Of a stretch of DNA of 64,000 bases, positions 7,974-16,272 are shown piece after piece; position 1 is the stretch's first letter, and each line of letters opens with the position of its first letter. A model generated the notes under the pieces. The model saw only the letters and a program-made list of their open reading frames with translations. It made no database searches and was not told the origin of the DNA. The translations under genes and the position numbers were made by a program. Source of the DNA: an uncultured SAR86 cluster bacterium (GTDB taxonomy: Bacteria > Pseudomonadota > Gammaproteobacteria > Magnimaribacterales > D2472); contig CACEAP010000003.1 of the NCBI GenBank assembly GCA_902557645.1, positions 151,423 to 215,422 of the forward strand, read 5' to 3'.

Positions 7974-9168
7974 ATCCACCATCAGCATTAATTCTTTTTA
8001 GTGGTAATTCTCTTATGATGCATTTATTTTGATTTAAAAAAAGAATTCCACTTCTGCCATTAACAATAGCATTTTTAATACCTTTCTCTTTTAAAGTTAA
8101 AATCAATAACAAGTCATGGAGATTGTCATAAATCAATCTGTTTTTGATATCTGATTGATCAGAAAATTGATCAAAAAATATATTATCTCTAAATTGATTT
8201 GAAACAGGCATTATTAGCGATTCAAAGTCTAAAATTTTATTAATATCAATAATATTTTCTATAAGATTTATAGATGCATATGAATCTATATCTAGTGAAT
8301 AGTTATATCTAAATGCTGGTACAACACCTTTTGCATTTTCGTAACTTAATAAAAAGTATATATTCTTAATATCATTGCGAATTCTTGGGGTATTGTTAAT
8401 ATTGATTTTTGGAAGTAAAGCATCAATTTTTTTGTGTCTAGCTATGTTTTCAGAAACACCTAAATTATCAGATGCAAATATTTCATATTGTTCATCTGAA
8501 TAAAGAATAGATTTAATATTATTATGTAATTTTTTTATTTCACTTTGCTTATCTTGAAACGCTGTCTCAAAAATAATTAATGTCTCTGTTTCTTCTATAT
8601 CATTATTAGCGAATATAGCTTTTTCAACAGAATCAAGTTGATCGGTTTGAAAGGATTCACAAAATATAGGAAGTCTTTCATTTAGGGGGTTTGAATTCAC
8701 AATAAATGCATTTTGATTATTGTCAAAAACAAGATTAATTTTTAAATGCTTTAAATTGATTGCAGCTTGCAACAATAAATCTTTATACTCTTCATCAACA
8801 TTAAAGTTAAGACTTATATAGTTTTGTTTTAACAAAAGATTATTATTTTTAATTAAATCTTGTATAACTTTTTTTCCATGTGGGCCTAGGTGATCAGATT
8901 CACTTAATGTAATAAGAGCATCTAATTCTTTTGTATCAAGAAATTCATATTTAAGCGCTTCTAAGATTAATTCTCTATCTATTTTTAGTTTGTTTTTATC
9001 TTTATTTGCTTCATTAAAGAGCTTATTTATAGACAAAGCTTGGTCAAAAACAGAGTAATTATTAGGAATAGACCGCTCTGAATTATTATTTATAGATGTT
9101 GCGCAGTTATTTAGCAACAATATTGCTAAAATAAAATAGAATTTTGTTAATGATATTATGTTTTTCAA
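7960..9168 (-). CDS. LpoA/LppC-like lipoprotein, short form
   Basis: 402 residues beginning with a lipoprotein signal: a hydrophobic run ending LLNNC gives a lipidated Cys22. The body is low in recognisable motifs, but the C-terminus (GIKNAIVNGRSGILFLNQN then IIRELPLKRI) resembles the end of LpoA/LppC proteins, which activate the peptidoglycan synthase PBP1A. The strongest support is position: divergent from rsmI with 10 bp between starts, as lpoA is in E. coli and Pseudomonas. E. coli LpoA is about 680 residues, so this version is shortened, probably in the N-terminal TPR-like part. Assignment rests on synteny plus weak similarity. The usual neighbour yraN is absent. Confidence 0.6.
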   Translation of the reverse strand: MKNIISLTKFYFILAILLLNNCATSINNNSERSIPNNYSVFDQALSINKLFNEANKDKNKLKIDRELILEALKYEFLDTKELDALITLSESDHLGPHGKKVIQDLIKNNNLLLKQNYISLNFNVDEEYKDLLLQAAINLKHLKINLVFDNNQNAFIVNSNPLNERLPIFCESFQTDQLDSVEKAIFANNDIEETETLIIFETAFQDKQSEIKKLHNNIKSILYSDEQYEIFASDNLGVSENIARHKKIDALLPKININNTPRIRNDIKNIYFLLSYENAKGVVPAFRYNYSLDIDSYASINLIENIIDINKILDFESLIMPVSNQFRDNIFFDQFSDQSDIKNRLIYDNLHDLLLILTLKEKGIKNAIVNGRSGILFLNQNKCIIRELPLKRINADGGFIIP

Positions 9169-9178
9169 AAGTTAAAAA

Positions 9179-9994
9179 ATGTTAAATTTTATATGCAGTC
9201 CCATTGGTAACTTAAATGATATCTCTATGAGGTCAATAAGTCTTCTTCAAACTGTAGATTTCATTTATGCAGAAGATACAAGAAATACAAATAAGTTACT
9301 AAAAAAATATAATATTGATAATAAAACAATATCTTTTCATGAACATAATGAAGATAAAGTTACCCCAAAGATAATAAAGCAACTTAATAGCGGCTCAGAG
9401 ATAGCAATCATTACTGATGCAGGCTCACCATGTATTTCCGATCCAGGATATTACTTATCACAAGAATGTATAAAAAATAATATTGAATATACAGTGATTC
9501 CAGGACCCTCATCTGTAATTAATGCTTTGATATTATCTGGCATGCCGTCTGATTCATTTACTTTTAAGGGCTTTTTCCCTAGAAAAAATAAATCTCAAAT
9601 AGAAATAATAGATTTTTTAAAAAGAACCAATGATACGGTTATTTTTTTTGAATCAGCAAAACGAATTAGCAGCACCATAAATTTCCTTAGTAAAAATCTA
9701 TCTCAAGATAGAAGTATCGCTTTATGCAGAGAAATGACAAAACAGTTTGAAGAAACTTTAAGAGGCACTATTAAGTATATTAAAGAAAAGCTTAAGAATG
9801 ATGAAATAGTACTCAAAGGAGAATTTGTTATTGTTGTTGATGGAACAAATAATAAGCCTTATGACATCATTTTTGATAATAGAACTCGGGAATTATATTT
9901 GAAAACTTTACCCCCTAAAGATGCAGCTAAGCTTATAGCAACAATAACTAATCAAAATAAAAGAGATATATATAATTGGCTGATAGATAAATAA
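9179..9994 (+). CDS. rsmI: 16S rRNA (cytidine(1402)-2'-O)-methyltransferase
   Basis: 271 residues of the tetrapyrrole-methylase-fold RsmI family, which 2'-O-methylates C1402 in the decoding centre. Signatures: SPIGNLNDISMRS at the start, YAEDTRNTNKLLKKY, the SAM-site ITDAGSPCISDPGY, and VIPGPSSVINALILSGM. The C-terminal portion ends in a short helical tail typical of the family. The start lies 10 bp from that of the divergent lipoprotein gene. RNase P RNA follows immediately and rsmH, the other C1402 methyltransferase, is only about 2 kb downstream. Confidence 0.94.
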   Translation: MLNFICSPIGNLNDISMRSISLLQTVDFIYAEDTRNTNKLLKKYNIDNKTISFHEHNEDKVTPKIIKQLNSGSEIAIITDAGSPCISDPGYYLSQECIKNNIEYTVIPGPSSVINALILSGMPSDSFTFKGFFPRKNKSQIEIIDFLKRTNDTVIFFESAKRISSTINFLSKNLSQDRSIALCREMTKQFEETLRGTIKYIKEKLKNDEIVLKGEFVIVVDGTNNKPYDIIFDNRTRELYLKTLPPKDAAKLIATITNQNKRDIYNWLIDK

Positions 9995-10012
9995 ATGTCT
10001 ATAATCAGCACC

Positions 10013-10341
10013 GAGTTGGTTGGATGATCGCTAAAATTTATTTTAGAGGAAAGTCCGGACTTCATAGAGCAGGGCGCCAGGTAACACCTGGGAGGCGTAA
10101 GCTTACGGAAAGTGCAGCAGAAAATATACCGCCAATTAATTGGTAAGGGTGAAATGGTGTGGTAAGAGCACACCGCTTAAATGGTAACATTTAAGGCATT
10201 GCAAACCCCAGCCTGAAGCAAGACCAAATAGAAATCCTTAGGCTGCTCGTTTAGGATTTGGGTAGGTTGCTAGAGCTTTGTGGCGACACATTGCCAAGAT
10301 AGATGATCATCTTATACAGAATCCGGCTTACAGACCAACTC
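10013..10341 (+). ncRNA. rnpB: RNase P RNA (bacterial type A)
   Basis: The catalytic RNA that matures tRNA 5' ends. The universal AGAGGAAAGTCCGG block (about 10045-10058) is followed by CATAGAGCAGGG and GCCAGGTAACACCTGG, then GGTAAGGGTGAAA..GGTGTGGTAAGAGCACACCG, GAAGCAAGACCAAATAG, and the conserved ACAGAATCCGGCTTA (10316-10330). The terminal helix P1 pairs GAGTTGGT (10013-10020) with ACCAACTC (10334-10341), which sets the ends to within a few bases. A T-run directly after P1 may help end transcription. The position between rsmI and mraZ is the same as in Pseudomonas. Confidence 0.96.
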
Positions 10342-10363
10342 AATTTTTTAAAAAAAATAAAAA

Positions 10364-10402
10364 AAAGTGTGTGAAAGTGTGTAAAAAATGTTATAAAGTG
10401 TG
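10364..10402 (+). promoter_or_regulatory. MraZ operator: four AAAGTGTG-type boxes before mraZ
   Basis: Exact AAAGTGTG copies at 10364-10371, 10374-10381 and 10395-10402, with a degenerate copy AAAATGTT at 10385-10392. Starts are 10, 11 and 10 bases apart, one helical turn each, so all boxes face the same side of the DNA. MraZ is known to bind direct repeats of this form upstream of its own gene. A candidate extended -10 (TG then TATAAA, 10389-10397) lies between boxes 3 and 4, so bound MraZ would cover the promoter. Autoregulation of the dcw cluster is inferred. Confidence 0.85.
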
Positions 10403-10428
10403 TTAAATAATTAAAAGTTAACTACTTT

Positions 10429-10896
10429 ATGTTTGGATACAACACGATATCAATAGATAAGAAGCACAGGTTTTCAATACCTGCAAAATATCGTACTGAT
10501 TTTATTAAAAGCAATGAATCAAAAGTTGTAGTAACAAAAGATCCACAATACCCATCCTTAAAATTATATAAAGGATCGGAATGGGAACTAATATCATTAA
10601 AACTTCAGTCACTCCAAGGACTAGATCCTATAGTTAGGAATATTCAATGGACCATATTAGGTAATGCTAGCGTGACTGATCTTAATCCTAATGGAAGAAT
10701 GTTAATTTTATTACCACAAGAACTTATTGATTATGCTCAATTAGATCAGACAAATAAAATTTCATTTGTTGGTATGGGTAACAAGTTTGAGATTTGGAAT
10801 ACAGAAAACTGGAATTTACGTCAAACTGGAGGAAGTTTAGCTACTGAGATTCTTGATGTAGTTCTTCCAACTAGTATAAAAGAAATGTCTTTTTAA
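10429..10896 (+). CDS. mraZ: Transcriptional regulator MraZ
   Basis: 155 residues with two AbrB-like SpoVT/MraZ repeats. The first has the DKKHRFSIPAKYR signature (about residues 10-22), the second DLNPNGRMLILLPQEL. MraZ forms a ring-shaped oligomer and represses its own promoter and hence the dcw cluster. Directly upstream are four matching operator boxes. ftsZ, not rsmH, follows 13 bases after the stop, behind the good ribosome site AAGGGG. No clear Shine-Dalgarno precedes mraZ itself. Confidence 0.94.
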   Translation: MFGYNTISIDKKHRFSIPAKYRTDFIKSNESKVVVTKDPQYPSLKLYKGSEWELISLKLQSLQGLDPIVRNIQWTILGNASVTDLNPNGRMLILLPQELIDYAQLDQTNKISFVGMGNKFEIWNTENWNLRQTGGSLATEILDVVLPTSIKEMSF

Positions 10897-10909
10897 AAAG
10901 GGGATTGGT

Positions 10910-12034
10910 ATGAATTGGGAAGTAGTAGATCAGAACGAACAAGCTAGAATAAAAGTTATCGGTGTTGGTGGTGCTGGAGGTAATGCTGTCATCCATATGA
11001 TTAATCATGATATTAAGGGTGTTGATTTTATTTGTGCTAATACTGATACTCAGGCTCTTAAAAGAGCTGATGGAGCTACCTCATTAAAATTAGGCAGCAA
11101 CCTCACAAAAGGCCTTGGCGCTGGAGCAAATCCTGAGATAGGTCGTCAAGCTGCGGAGGGAGATAGAGAAGCAATACAAGAGCTCTTAGCTGATGCAGAC
11201 ATGATTTTTATAACTGCTGGAATGGGTGGAGGCACTGGAACAGGAGCTGCACCAGTTGTAGCATCAATTGCAAAAGAAATGGGTGCATTAACAGTAGCTG
11301 TGGTTACAAAACCTTTTAAATTTGAAGGCCCTCGAAGAATGACCTCAGCAGAGCAAGGACTAGCAGCTCTTGTAGAAGAAGTAGATAGCTTAATAACAAT
11401 ACCCAATCAAAGATTAATAGAAGTTCTAGGGGGCAATACAACCATGACTGATGCCTTTGCAAAAGCAGATGACGTATTAAAAGGCGCTGTTCAAGGCATT
11501 TCAGACATTATTATGAAAGATGGATTAATTAATGTTGATTTTGCAGATGTCAAAACAGTAATGTCAGAAAAAGGTATTGCTATGATGGGCACAGGCCGAT
11601 CCAGCGGCAAAGATAGAGCTGCAGATGCTGCATCGCAAGCTGTTGGCAGTGAGCTACTTGAGGATATAGATTTAAAAGACGCGCGAGGTGTCTTAGTAAA
11701 TATAACTGGTAAAGAGCCAACTTTAAATGATTATGAAGAGGTTAGTAATATCGTTGAAGAATTTACAGCAGATGACGCCTATGTAATATACGGAACTGTA
11801 ATAGATGAAGATATTGATGATGACTTGTTGGTAACAATAGTTGCAACGGGAGTTAATCAAAAAGCTCCGACATTAGCAGTAGATAACAAAAGAAATGCTT
11901 CAATAAAATTGAACCCTGTTGGTTTAAACAAAGAAATTCCAACGGATAAAACCAGTAAAGAAGTTGGCACATCGTCTGCAGAGGCATTAGATTTCCTTGA
12001 TGTGCCGACTTTTATGCGAAAACAAGTAGACTAA
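10910..12034 (+). CDS. ftsZ: Cell division GTPase FtsZ
   Basis: 374 residues. The N-terminal GTPase has GVGGAGGNAV, the tubulin signature GGGTGTGAAP and the T7-loop region NVDFADVKTVM; after a short variable linker the C-terminal peptide LDFLDVPTFMRKQVD (360-374) matches the E. coli FtsA/ZipA-binding tail. FtsZ polymerises at midcell and organises the divisome. The linker is short compared with many gammaproteobacteria. The location is unusual: ftsZ normally closes the dcw cluster after ftsA, but here it lies between mraZ and rsmH, while ftsA ends the cluster alone. Confidence 0.98.
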   Translation: MNWEVVDQNEQARIKVIGVGGAGGNAVIHMINHDIKGVDFICANTDTQALKRADGATSLKLGSNLTKGLGAGANPEIGRQAAEGDREAIQELLADADMIFITAGMGGGTGTGAAPVVASIAKEMGALTVAVVTKPFKFEGPRRMTSAEQGLAALVEEVDSLITIPNQRLIEVLGGNTTMTDAFAKADDVLKGAVQGISDIIMKDGLINVDFADVKTVMSEKGIAMMGTGRSSGKDRAADAASQAVGSELLEDIDLKDARGVLVNITGKEPTLNDYEEVSNIVEEFTADDAYVIYGTVIDEDIDDDLLVTIVATGVNQKAPTLAVDNKRNASIKLNPVGLNKEIPTDKTSKEVGTSSAEALDFLDVPTFMRKQVD

Positions 12035-12035
12035 A

Positions 12036-12941
12036 ATGCTCCATTTTCCAGTATTACTGGAAGAAGCTGTTGGATTTCTAGTTTGTAATAGCAATGGCTC
12101 ATATGCAGACTGCACATTTGGCAGAGGTGGGCATTCTAAACTTATCCTAGAAAGAATTTCAGAAACCGCAGAACTTACAGCCCTTGATAAAGACCCAGAA
12201 GCTTTTGCTTATGGTAAGCAATTTTTTAATGATAAGAGATTTAAGATTTTACATAAATCATTTAATGAGATAGATGATATATTTAAAACACAATCTCTTG
12301 ATGGTATTTTATTTGATTTAGGAACTTGTTCTACGCATTTTGATGATAAATCTAGAGGCTTTAGTTTTAAAGAAGATGGCCCCTTAGATATGCGGTTTGA
12401 TCCAAATAAAGGTGAACCTGTCTCAGAGTGGATTAATGCAGCAAGTGAGAAAGATATTATTGATGTTTTATTTAAATATGGCCAAGAAAAAAATGCTAGA
12501 TCAATTGCAAAAGCTATATGTCTATCAAGAAAAAAGAATAAGATTACTAGAACTTCTTCATTAACAGAGATTATTCTCTCAGCCTCTTCCAGAAAAATCT
12601 CTAAAATTCATCCAGCAACAAAATCGTTTCAAGCTTTAAGAATATTTATAAATAATGAATTAGATGAATTAAAGGCAGCTCTAGAAAAGGCTAAAAAGAT
12701 TATAAAAGTTGATGGCATAATTGTTGTCATATCATTTCATTCATTGGAAGATTCTATAGTTAAAAAATCTTTTAAAACAAAAGTAAAAGCATTTCCTAGA
12801 GAAATACCTATAAACCCTGTTATTACTAAAGAATTTAATTGCATTGCTAAGAAGATTAGACCTACTGCTAATGAAATAAGTTCAAATAAACGTTCAAGAA
12901 GCGCAATAATGCGTGTATTTAAAAAAATTAATGCAGCTTAA
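12036..12941 (+). CDS. rsmH: 16S rRNA (cytosine(1402)-N4)-methyltransferase
   Basis: 301 residues. The start HFPVLLEEAV, the SAM motif YADCTFGRGGHSKLIL, LDGILFDLGTCSTHFD and the late VVISFHSLEDSIVK motif are all in place. RsmH N4-methylates C1402 of 16S rRNA. The usual D-L-G-x-S-S reads DLGTCS here, a mild variation. It begins one base after the ftsZ stop and its end overlaps the start of ftsL. Confidence 0.95.
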   Translation: MLHFPVLLEEAVGFLVCNSNGSYADCTFGRGGHSKLILERISETAELTALDKDPEAFAYGKQFFNDKRFKILHKSFNEIDDIFKTQSLDGILFDLGTCSTHFDDKSRGFSFKEDGPLDMRFDPNKGEPVSEWINAASEKDIIDVLFKYGQEKNARSIAKAICLSRKKNKITRTSSLTEIILSASSRKISKIHPATKSFQALRIFINNELDELKAALEKAKKIIKVDGIIVVISFHSLEDSIVKKSFKTKVKAFPREIPINPVITKEFNCIAKKIRPTANEISSNKRSRSAIMRVFKKINAA

Positions 12942-13200
12942 TAATTTATTTATATTGTTCTTACAAATATTGCTGATTCTATTTTTATCATTTGAACAGA
13001 TTAAGGTTAGATGGGAAATAAGTCTTTTGTATGGAAATAAAGATAAGATTAATAATGAATACCAAAAACTAAAGGAAGAGGAATATAAGCTTAAAACAGA
13101 AGCATATTTTTTAAATTCACCCGCAAGAGTTGAAAAATATGCAAAAGAAGAATTAAAAATGCAAAAGACGAAACCTGTAATTATAAATATCAAAGAATGA
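12931..13200 (+). CDS. ftsL: Cell division protein FtsL
   Basis: About 89 residues from ATG 12931, or 95 from an alternative GTG at 12913. A hydrophobic helix (LFILFLQILLILFLSF) is followed by a periplasmic coiled coil (KINNEYQKLKEEEYKLKTEA) and the SPARVEKYAKEELKM motif typical of FtsL. Type II bitopic protein that forms the FtsQLB complex with FtsB and FtsQ and activates FtsWI. Overlaps rsmH at the start and ftsI by ATGA. Identified by this architecture and by position between rsmH and ftsI. Confidence 0.88.
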   Translation: MQLNNLFILFLQILLILFLSFEQIKVRWEISLLYGNKDKINNEYQKLKEEEYKLKTEAYFLNSPARVEKYAKEELKMQKTKPVIINIKE

Positions 13201-14825
13201 AGAAATTAAATTATTTTAATTGGAGATTTTTATTAATAATTATTTTTTTAATTATTGCAGTTTTAGCAATTTTTATAAGGGTAATTTACTTACAGGTTGA
13301 TAAAGAAAATTTTTTAAAAGATTGGGGCCAAAATCAGCATATTGCATTTAGAACATCTGCTCCAGTAAGAGGAACTATTTACGATAGAAACAATGTACCT
13401 CTTGCTATCACACTGACACATTATGATTTGTATGCGCTAAGAAACATGAAAGAAGAGGACTTTATAGCCCTGCAAAAAATACTTAATTTTGATAAATCAT
13501 TTAATCAATTTAATTTAAATAATAAAAAAACTGTTCTTCATAAAGATTTATCATCAGAATTAATATCAAAAATAGAAAAATCTTCAATAACTAACTATGA
13601 AATTGAAATTAGATATTCAAGACATTATCCCCTTGGGGATCAAATCGCACCTCTTATAGGATTTTCAGGTAAGGATAACTTCGGCTTAGAAGGGATTGAA
13701 AAAAGTTATAACTCATTTTTATCAGGCAAAGAGGGAAAAGAAAAGTTCTATAGAAATAGAAAAGGTCAAATAATATCTAAGGCAATTATTATTGATGCAA
13801 AAGAACCTGGAAAAGATCTCTATTTAACAATTGATAGCAATATTCAGTTCTTTACATATAAAAAATTAGCTGAATCTATAAAAAGAAGCAAAGCAAAATC
13901 TGGCTCAGCTATTGTTCTTAATAACAATACTGGAGAGATATTAGCAATGGCAAGTTATCCATCATATAACCCTAATAATCCCTACAGAAAGATCCAAAAA
14001 AATAGAGCATTATTGGACGCCTATGAGCCTGGTTCTGTGTTAAAGCCCATCACTATGGCATCTGCTATTGATAAAGGGTTTATAGATATAGAGGATACTA
14101 TTGATACTTCTCCAGGATATATGTCATTAAATAATTACTCTATTTCAGATGTACAAAATCATGGGTTGTTAAAATCATATGAAATTATCACAAAATCTAG
14201 TCAAGTTGGCGCTTCTAAGATTGCACTAATGTTAGGATCAGAAAATATCATTAATAATTATAAAAAATTTGGTTTTAGCAAACCTATTAATATTAATTTC
14301 CCATCTTCTGCTTTTGGAGAGATCAATAATAGATCAAATATGTCAGATATAGAGATAGCAAACTTAGGTTTTGGATATGGCATTAACGCAAGTCCATTTC
14401 AAATAGCTTCAGCCTATTCAGTATTTGCAAATGATGGAGTATTCAAAGAATTTTCTCTCATTAAAAATAATGAATATAAATATGAAGAACAAATAATTTC
14501 AAAAGATACGGCTGAAAAAATTTTATTTGCTTTAAAGGATGTTGTGGAGAATGGTTCTGGATTCAAAGCAAAAGTAAAAGGTTATAAGGTAGGAGGAAAA
14601 ACTGGAACTGCGCATAAAAGTTCAAAGAGTGGAGGTTATGCAAAAAGTATATATACCGCATCATTTGCTGGAATAGCACCAATTGATAAGAAAGATCTAA
14701 CTATTTTTGTTTCAATATATGAGCCTGGTTTAAATGAGTATAAGGGAGGTGAAATAGCAGCTCCTTTATTTGCAGGAATTGCTAAAGACACATTAAATTA
14801 TTTAGGTTATTTTGAGGATGAGTAA
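13197..14825 (+). CDS. ftsI: Peptidoglycan D,D-transpeptidase FtsI (PBP3)
   Basis: 542 residues: N-terminal membrane helix (about 10-31), the PBP dimerisation domain starting APVRGTIYDRNNVPLA, and the transpeptidase domain. Active-site SxxK is Ser280-Val-Leu-Lys283 (EPGSVLKPIT) and KTGT is 468-471. The second motif, normally SxN, reads Ser334-Ser335-Gln336 in ITKSSQVGASK: the asparagine is replaced by glutamine. FtsI cross-links septal peptidoglycan with FtsW. Overlaps ftsL by ATGA. The identity is certain; the motif change is the oddity. Confidence 0.96.
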   Translation: MKKLNYFNWRFLLIIIFLIIAVLAIFIRVIYLQVDKENFLKDWGQNQHIAFRTSAPVRGTIYDRNNVPLAITLTHYDLYALRNMKEEDFIALQKILNFDKSFNQFNLNNKKTVLHKDLSSELISKIEKSSITNYEIEIRYSRHYPLGDQIAPLIGFSGKDNFGLEGIEKSYNSFLSGKEGKEKFYRNRKGQIISKAIIIDAKEPGKDLYLTIDSNIQFFTYKKLAESIKRSKAKSGSAIVLNNNTGEILAMASYPSYNPNNPYRKIQKNRALLDAYEPGSVLKPITMASAIDKGFIDIEDTIDTSPGYMSLNNYSISDVQNHGLLKSYEIITKSSQVGASKIALMLGSENIINNYKKFGFSKPININFPSSAFGEINNRSNMSDIEIANLGFGYGINASPFQIASAYSVFANDGVFKEFSLIKNNEYKYEEQIISKDTAEKILFALKDVVENGSGFKAKVKGYKVGGKTGTAHKSSKSGGYAKSIYTASFAGIAPIDKKDLTIFVSIYEPGLNEYKGGEIAAPLFAGIAKDTLNYLGYFEDE

Positions 14826-16272
14826 GTTAGAAGAAATTTTGGGCATCACTTTTCCACATGGAGTAAAAATTTCTCATGCAACAAATTCATCGAAAGAAGC
14901 AAAAAATGGCTCTATTTTTTTTGGGTTACCTGGAACAAAAGAACATGGCAGTAATTATATTCACGAAGCATTAAGTAAAGGAGCATCAATAGCAATTCAT
15001 AATAATGAAAGTTTCCAAGATAAATCTACAAACATTTTTTATGTCAAAGATCTTCAAGATGCAGTTGAAGGGTCAAAGAGCAAAATATACTTTTTTTTAA
15101 AGGAATTGTATCAAATGCCTGTAAATTTTATGCCCAAATTTTATGGTTTTACCGGTACAAATGGTAAATCTTCTTCAGCTTTTTTATGCCACCAACTTTT
15201 TAGAAAACAAAAATCTAATTCTCTATATATTGGCACATTAGGATTTCAATATAATGATAGAAAATTTAATTCCTCCTTGTCATCAAAGACTACACCAGAT
15301 ATTTTTGAATTATTTCAGATTCTTTCTTTATGTAATTTTAATATTGAGAATATATCAATAGAAATATCTTCTCATGCTTTAGATCAAGATCGCTTAAAGG
15401 ATATAAGATTATTTTATGCTGCAATCTTAAACATTGAAGAGGATCATCTCGATTATCACAAAGATATTAATGAATATGCTAATGCAAAATTCAAGATTTT
15501 AGATATGACTGATGGGAAGATTGCAATTGACGATCAAATAATAAAAAAATACAAAGGCTTACTTAATAACAATAAAAACTCATCAAGATTGGTGACGATA
15601 GGTCAAGATAATACCTTAAGTGATATATCCTTTAATATTACTAATTTAGATTTTCAAAAAACTGAATTTACTATTACGTCTGATAATACTTTCGAGTATT
15701 CTTGTTCCATTTTTCCAGAATTTAATGTAAATAATCTTATATTTGCAATATACCCATTTTTAAAAGACGCCTTATTTACTTCAAACAAAATTAATGATTT
15801 ATCATATTTAATTCTTCCCAAAGGAAGGGCAGAGGTTATTTCCAATATTAATGCCAATATTATTATTGACTATGCTCATAATCCTAAAGCTATAAAATAT
15901 TTTCTTAGATCAGTAAATTATTATTTTAATAATGTAGTTGTTGTTTTAGGATGTGGAGGTGATAGGGATAAATCTAAAAGATCTGCAATGCTTAAAGCTG
16001 CAATAGAGAATAGTAATAAAGTAATATTTACTTCAGATAATTCAAGAAACGAATCTTTTCAAAACATTTTTTTTGATGCTTGCAAGGGAAATAATTTAGA
16101 GAAAGTTCTTGATATTGAAGATAGAGAAAAAGCAATTATTTATGGAACAAGATTAATAAGTCATAATGATTGCTTAGTGATATTAGGAAAAGGCCACGAA
16201 AAAACACAAGAAATTAACGGAAAGCATACAAAGTTTAGTGATCATGAGGTAGTTAATGAAATTTATAAGTAA
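14818..16272 (+). CDS. murE: UDP-MurNAc-tripeptide ligase MurE (probably meso-diaminopimelate-adding)
   Basis: 484 residues from ATG 14818, overlapping the ftsI stop by 8 bases; a TTG at 14812 is a weaker alternative. ATP-binding loop is GFTGTNGKSS, followed by the Mur ligase central domain (EISSHALDQDRL, EEDHLDYH) and the C-terminal LGCGGDRDKSKR. MurE adds the third residue of the stem peptide. The substrate loop usually reading DNPR in diaminopimelate enzymes is Asp407-Asn-Ser-Arg410: Asn and Arg that hold meso-DAP are kept, the proline is lost, as is the Pro of the following E-(D/N)-P. Confidence 0.94.
   Translation: MSKLEEILGITFPHGVKISHATNSSKEAKNGSIFFGLPGTKEHGSNYIHEALSKGASIAIHNNESFQDKSTNIFYVKDLQDAVEGSKSKIYFFLKELYQMPVNFMPKFYGFTGTNGKSSSAFLCHQLFRKQKSNSLYIGTLGFQYNDRKFNSSLSSKTTPDIFELFQILSLCNFNIENISIEISSHALDQDRLKDIRLFYAAILNIEEDHLDYHKDINEYANAKFKILDMTDGKIAIDDQIIKKYKGLLNNNKNSSRLVTIGQDNTLSDISFNITNLDFQKTEFTITSDNTFEYSCSIFPEFNVNNLIFAIYPFLKDALFTSNKINDLSYLILPKGRAEVISNINANIIIDYAHNPKAIKYFLRSVNYYFNNVVVVLGCGGDRDKSKRSAMLKAAIENSNKVIFTSDNSRNESFQNIFFDACKGNNLEKVLDIEDREKAIIYGTRLISHNDCLVILGKGHEKTQEINGKHTKFSDHEVVNEIYK

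Noticed and set aside
9952..10173. Antisense open frame across rnpB
   Set aside because: It is only the complement of a conserved structural RNA and resembles no protein.
11146..11406. 86-residue minus-strand open frame inside ftsZ
   Set aside because: Shadow of the FtsZ GTPase region; Ser/Ala/Pro composition is that of reversed Gly/Ala-rich codons.
12894..13193. 99-residue minus-strand open frame opposite ftsL
   Set aside because: Shadow of the AT-rich ftsL coding sequence; its residues are low-complexity Ser/Phe/Tyr.
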